A DNA stretch of 64,000 nucleotides from JABDMH01 sp964428345 (lineage in GTDB: Bacteria; Bacteroidota; Bacteroidia; Chitinophagales; Saprospiraceae): NCBI GenBank assembly GCA_964428345.1, contig CAYRYD010000006.1, forward strand, positions 103,205 through 167,204, read 5' to 3'. A program made the translations under genes and the position numbers. The notes beneath the pieces are model-generated. The model saw only the letters and a program-made list of their open reading frames with translations, searched no databases and was not told where the DNA came from. Shown piece by piece: positions 62,802 through 64,000 of this stretch (position 1 is its first letter; each line of letters starts with the position of its first letter).

Positions 62802-63126
62802 TTATTGAGAATAACTCAACCCCGCAGATTCCATAGGATGACCGGCCGTGACTAAAGCCAGGCTGGTCATCCTACTTCAATCGCTCAATCTGATTAATGA
62901 ACGGGCACCTCTAGAAACCGGACACTTCAATCCTGGTTTCCATCGTCTCCCGGTCAAGGCTAACTAACAACCGGCTCAGCAAATATCGATATTCATCTCT
63001 TGCAGCCTGTCCGGAAAAATGACCGGTAACATAAACATCCAGAAAAGCAACTGTAAAATATGAAATAGAGCTTTTTTAGGAGGCAGTGGAATAAAAGTAT
63101 TCCATTGCCTTTTTTAGGGACGCTGC
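62802..63126 (+). other. Structured 3' region of the beta-helix gene
   Basis: No gene. Two hairpins are present: AGGATGACCGGCC with GGCTGGTCATCCT (62835-62847 and 62861-62873, 13 bp with one G-T pair), and the terminator at 63081-63116. The T-rich sequence CTTTTTTAGG occurs on both sides of the second hairpin (63071-63080 and 63109-63118). Confidence 0.5.
63081..63116 (+). terminator. Strong intrinsic terminator downstream of the beta-helix gene
   Basis: AGGCAGTGGAATA (63081-63093) pairs with TATTCCATTGCCT (63098-63110), 13 bp with one G-T pair and an AAAG loop, followed by six T (63110-63115). It ends plus-strand transcription before the convergent kinase gene. Confidence 0.9.
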
Positions 63127-64000
63127 TCATCCCCTCCCCTCTCTGGGACTTTCCCCGAATTCGTTCCTGTACACCCGGGAGAAAAAATTGGGATCCTTAA
63201 AACCAACGCTGTAAGCAATTTCGGAGATGTTCAGATCGGTATTGCGGATTAACCGCCGGGCCTCCCTTAGCCGGATCCTTCGGATAAAAATTGACGTACT
63301 TAACCCCGTCAGGGCCTTGATCTTGTTGTGAAGCTGACTGCGGCTCACTCCCAGTCGCCGGCAGATTTGCTGAATGTCGAGCATTTCGTTGGAGATTTGA
63401 GACAGCAACAGGTCGTCAAGCTTCGAAAGTAAAGGATCAGCCGGGGCTGCTGTCATTGGCACTACATCTTCCTTTATCTGCTGCCGGTAAATCTGCTGCA
63501 GCCGGGCTCTTTGTTTCAAAAGCATGGAAATCTGAGCCAGTAACTCTACCGGTAGAAAGGGTTTGGTCAAATAAGCGTCGGCACCTTGTGCCAGCCCCTC
63601 CACCTTCGAAGTAAGATCCGCTCTGGCCGTCAAAAGAATCACCGGAATGTGGGTAGTCAGATCATCCTCGCGCAGCATCCGGCACACCATAAAACCATCC
63701 ATACCAGGCATCATCACGTCGCAGATAATCAGATCCGGGACCAGCTCCAGACTCATCCGGACTCCTGCCTCCCCATCGGCCGCCTCCACAATCTGGTACA
63801 GGTCTTGTAACAACACCCGGAGATACCGCCGTACATCGGGATTATCTTCCACAATCAGGATCTGCCCACCGGTCTCCTGATTATTTCCGGTCTCACTGTC
63901 AACGGGAATTGCCTCATTTAGCGGAAGGATTGCCTCTACTCCCAACCGGAGATCGGTGGCTGCCGGTGCTGCCTGATGGGTTACCGGCAGCCTGACCGTA
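63127..64000 (-). CDS. Hybrid sensor histidine kinase/response regulator with AraC output domain, 5' truncated by window
   Basis: The frame runs off the right edge; about 290 C-terminal residues are visible. The first visible residues (TVRLPV) are the end of a histidine kinase ATPase domain. A receiver domain follows (ILIVEDNPDVRRYLR, phosphoacceptor Asp in LIICDVMMPGMDG, ILLTARADL, Lys in AYLTKPF). An AraC-type helix-turn-helix closes the protein (ICRRLGVSRSQLHNKIKALTGLS, ISEIAYSVGFKDPNFFSRVY). This one-protein signalling layout is common for glycan-sensing in Bacteroidota; the sensor domain lies outside the window, so the signal is unknown. Confidence 0.95.
   Translation of the reverse strand, partial: TVRLPVTHQAAPAATDLRLGVEAILPLNEAIPVDSETGNNQETGGQILIVEDNPDVRRYLRVLLQDLYQIVEAADGEAGVRMSLELVPDLIICDVMMPGMDGFMVCRMLREDDLTTHIPVILLTARADLTSKVEGLAQGADAYLTKPFLPVELLAQISMLLKQRARLQQIYRQQIKEDVVPMTAAPADPLLSKLDDLLLSQISNEMLDIQQICRRLGVSRSQLHNKIKALTGLSTSIFIRRIRLREARRLIRNTDLNISEIAYSVGFKDPNFFSRVYRNEFGESPREGRG

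Overview
This window looks like the chromosome of a Bacteroidota bacterium, most likely a Saprospiria-type lineage (the lineage is inference). The evidence is: a gliding-motility-type (CHU_C) C-terminal domain and a type IX secretion (T9SS) sorting tail; a short primary sigma factor without region 1.1; a PUR-type (DUF3276) protein; an RRM-type RNA-binding protein; DUF4292, DUF2911, DUF6794-like and DUF6913-like proteins; and promoters of the Bacteroidota form TTTG-N19..22-TAnnTTTG. Many coding sequences have no Shine-Dalgarno sequence. No tRNA, rRNA, CRISPR array, insertion sequence or prophage was recognised.

Layout. 0-6.5 kb: end of the primary sigma factor gene, an Lrp/AsnC regulator, an S41 processing protease, a divergent YrdC/TsaC-like protein, a PKD-repeat T9SS surface protein, and rplS with a terminator. 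6.5-24.3 kb: a metallophosphoesterase, small lipoprotein and membrane proteins, topA, the surE - membrane protein - lpxB operon (minus strand), a large BNR-repeat secreted protein, priA, an ABC exporter, a PUR protein, a Lon-N protein, an M29 aminopeptidase and a SIMPL protein. 24.3-24.7 kb: an intergenic region that folds into several stems and ends in a strong intrinsic terminator; it is a candidate non-coding RNA. 24.7-33.6 kb: a compact minus-strand run pyk - TPR protein - DUF4292 lipoprotein - EnvC-like - hflX - accA - DUF6913-like - dapA, with several overlapping genes. 33.8-37.2 kb: divergently, acpP - fabF - rnc - a SWIM-associated-like protein. 37.2-48.4 kb: mostly exported proteins of the kind common in Planctomycetes and polysaccharide-degrading Bacteroidota (formylglycine-generating-enzyme-like lipoprotein, galactose mutarotase, a hydroxyisobutyrate-dehydrogenase-like oxidoreductase, FG-GAP protein, an uncharacterised secreted protein, and a 1135-residue lipoprotein with a propeller, HEAT repeats and a CxxCH haem site), interrupted by a RadiSam/Memo gene pair. 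48.7-54.8 kb: a kinase-fold-like conserved protein, a DUF2911 protein, a polysaccharide deacetylase-LamG protein, a VTT membrane protein, a PNPOx-like protein and a CHAD protein. 54.8-58.8 kb: a putative metal locus (DUF2231-like membrane protein, His-rich exported protein, Cys/Lys-rich small protein, FecA-like TonB receptor, with an 18-bp palindrome between the divergent genes). 58.8-64 kb: a less dense region with an RRM protein, a heavily decayed fatty acid desaturase pseudogene, an AraC-type DNA-binding-domain-only regulator, a beta-helix lipoprotein with structured 3' hairpins, and the C-terminal part of a hybrid sensor kinase running off the window.

How it fits together. Most of the window is housekeeping: transcription, DNA topology and replication restart, fatty acid synthesis (acpP, fabF, accA), lipid A (lpxB), lysine and cell wall precursors (dapA), glycolysis (pyk) and envelope biogenesis (EnvC-like, DUF4292, TPR). 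Between these lie exported, surface and nutrient-acquisition functions. I saw no single clearly new multi-gene system. The best leads are the structured RNA at 24.4-24.63 kb, the kinase-like protein at 48.7 kb, the metal locus at 54.9-58.8 kb, and several enzymes whose hallmark residues are altered or whose usual partner is absent.
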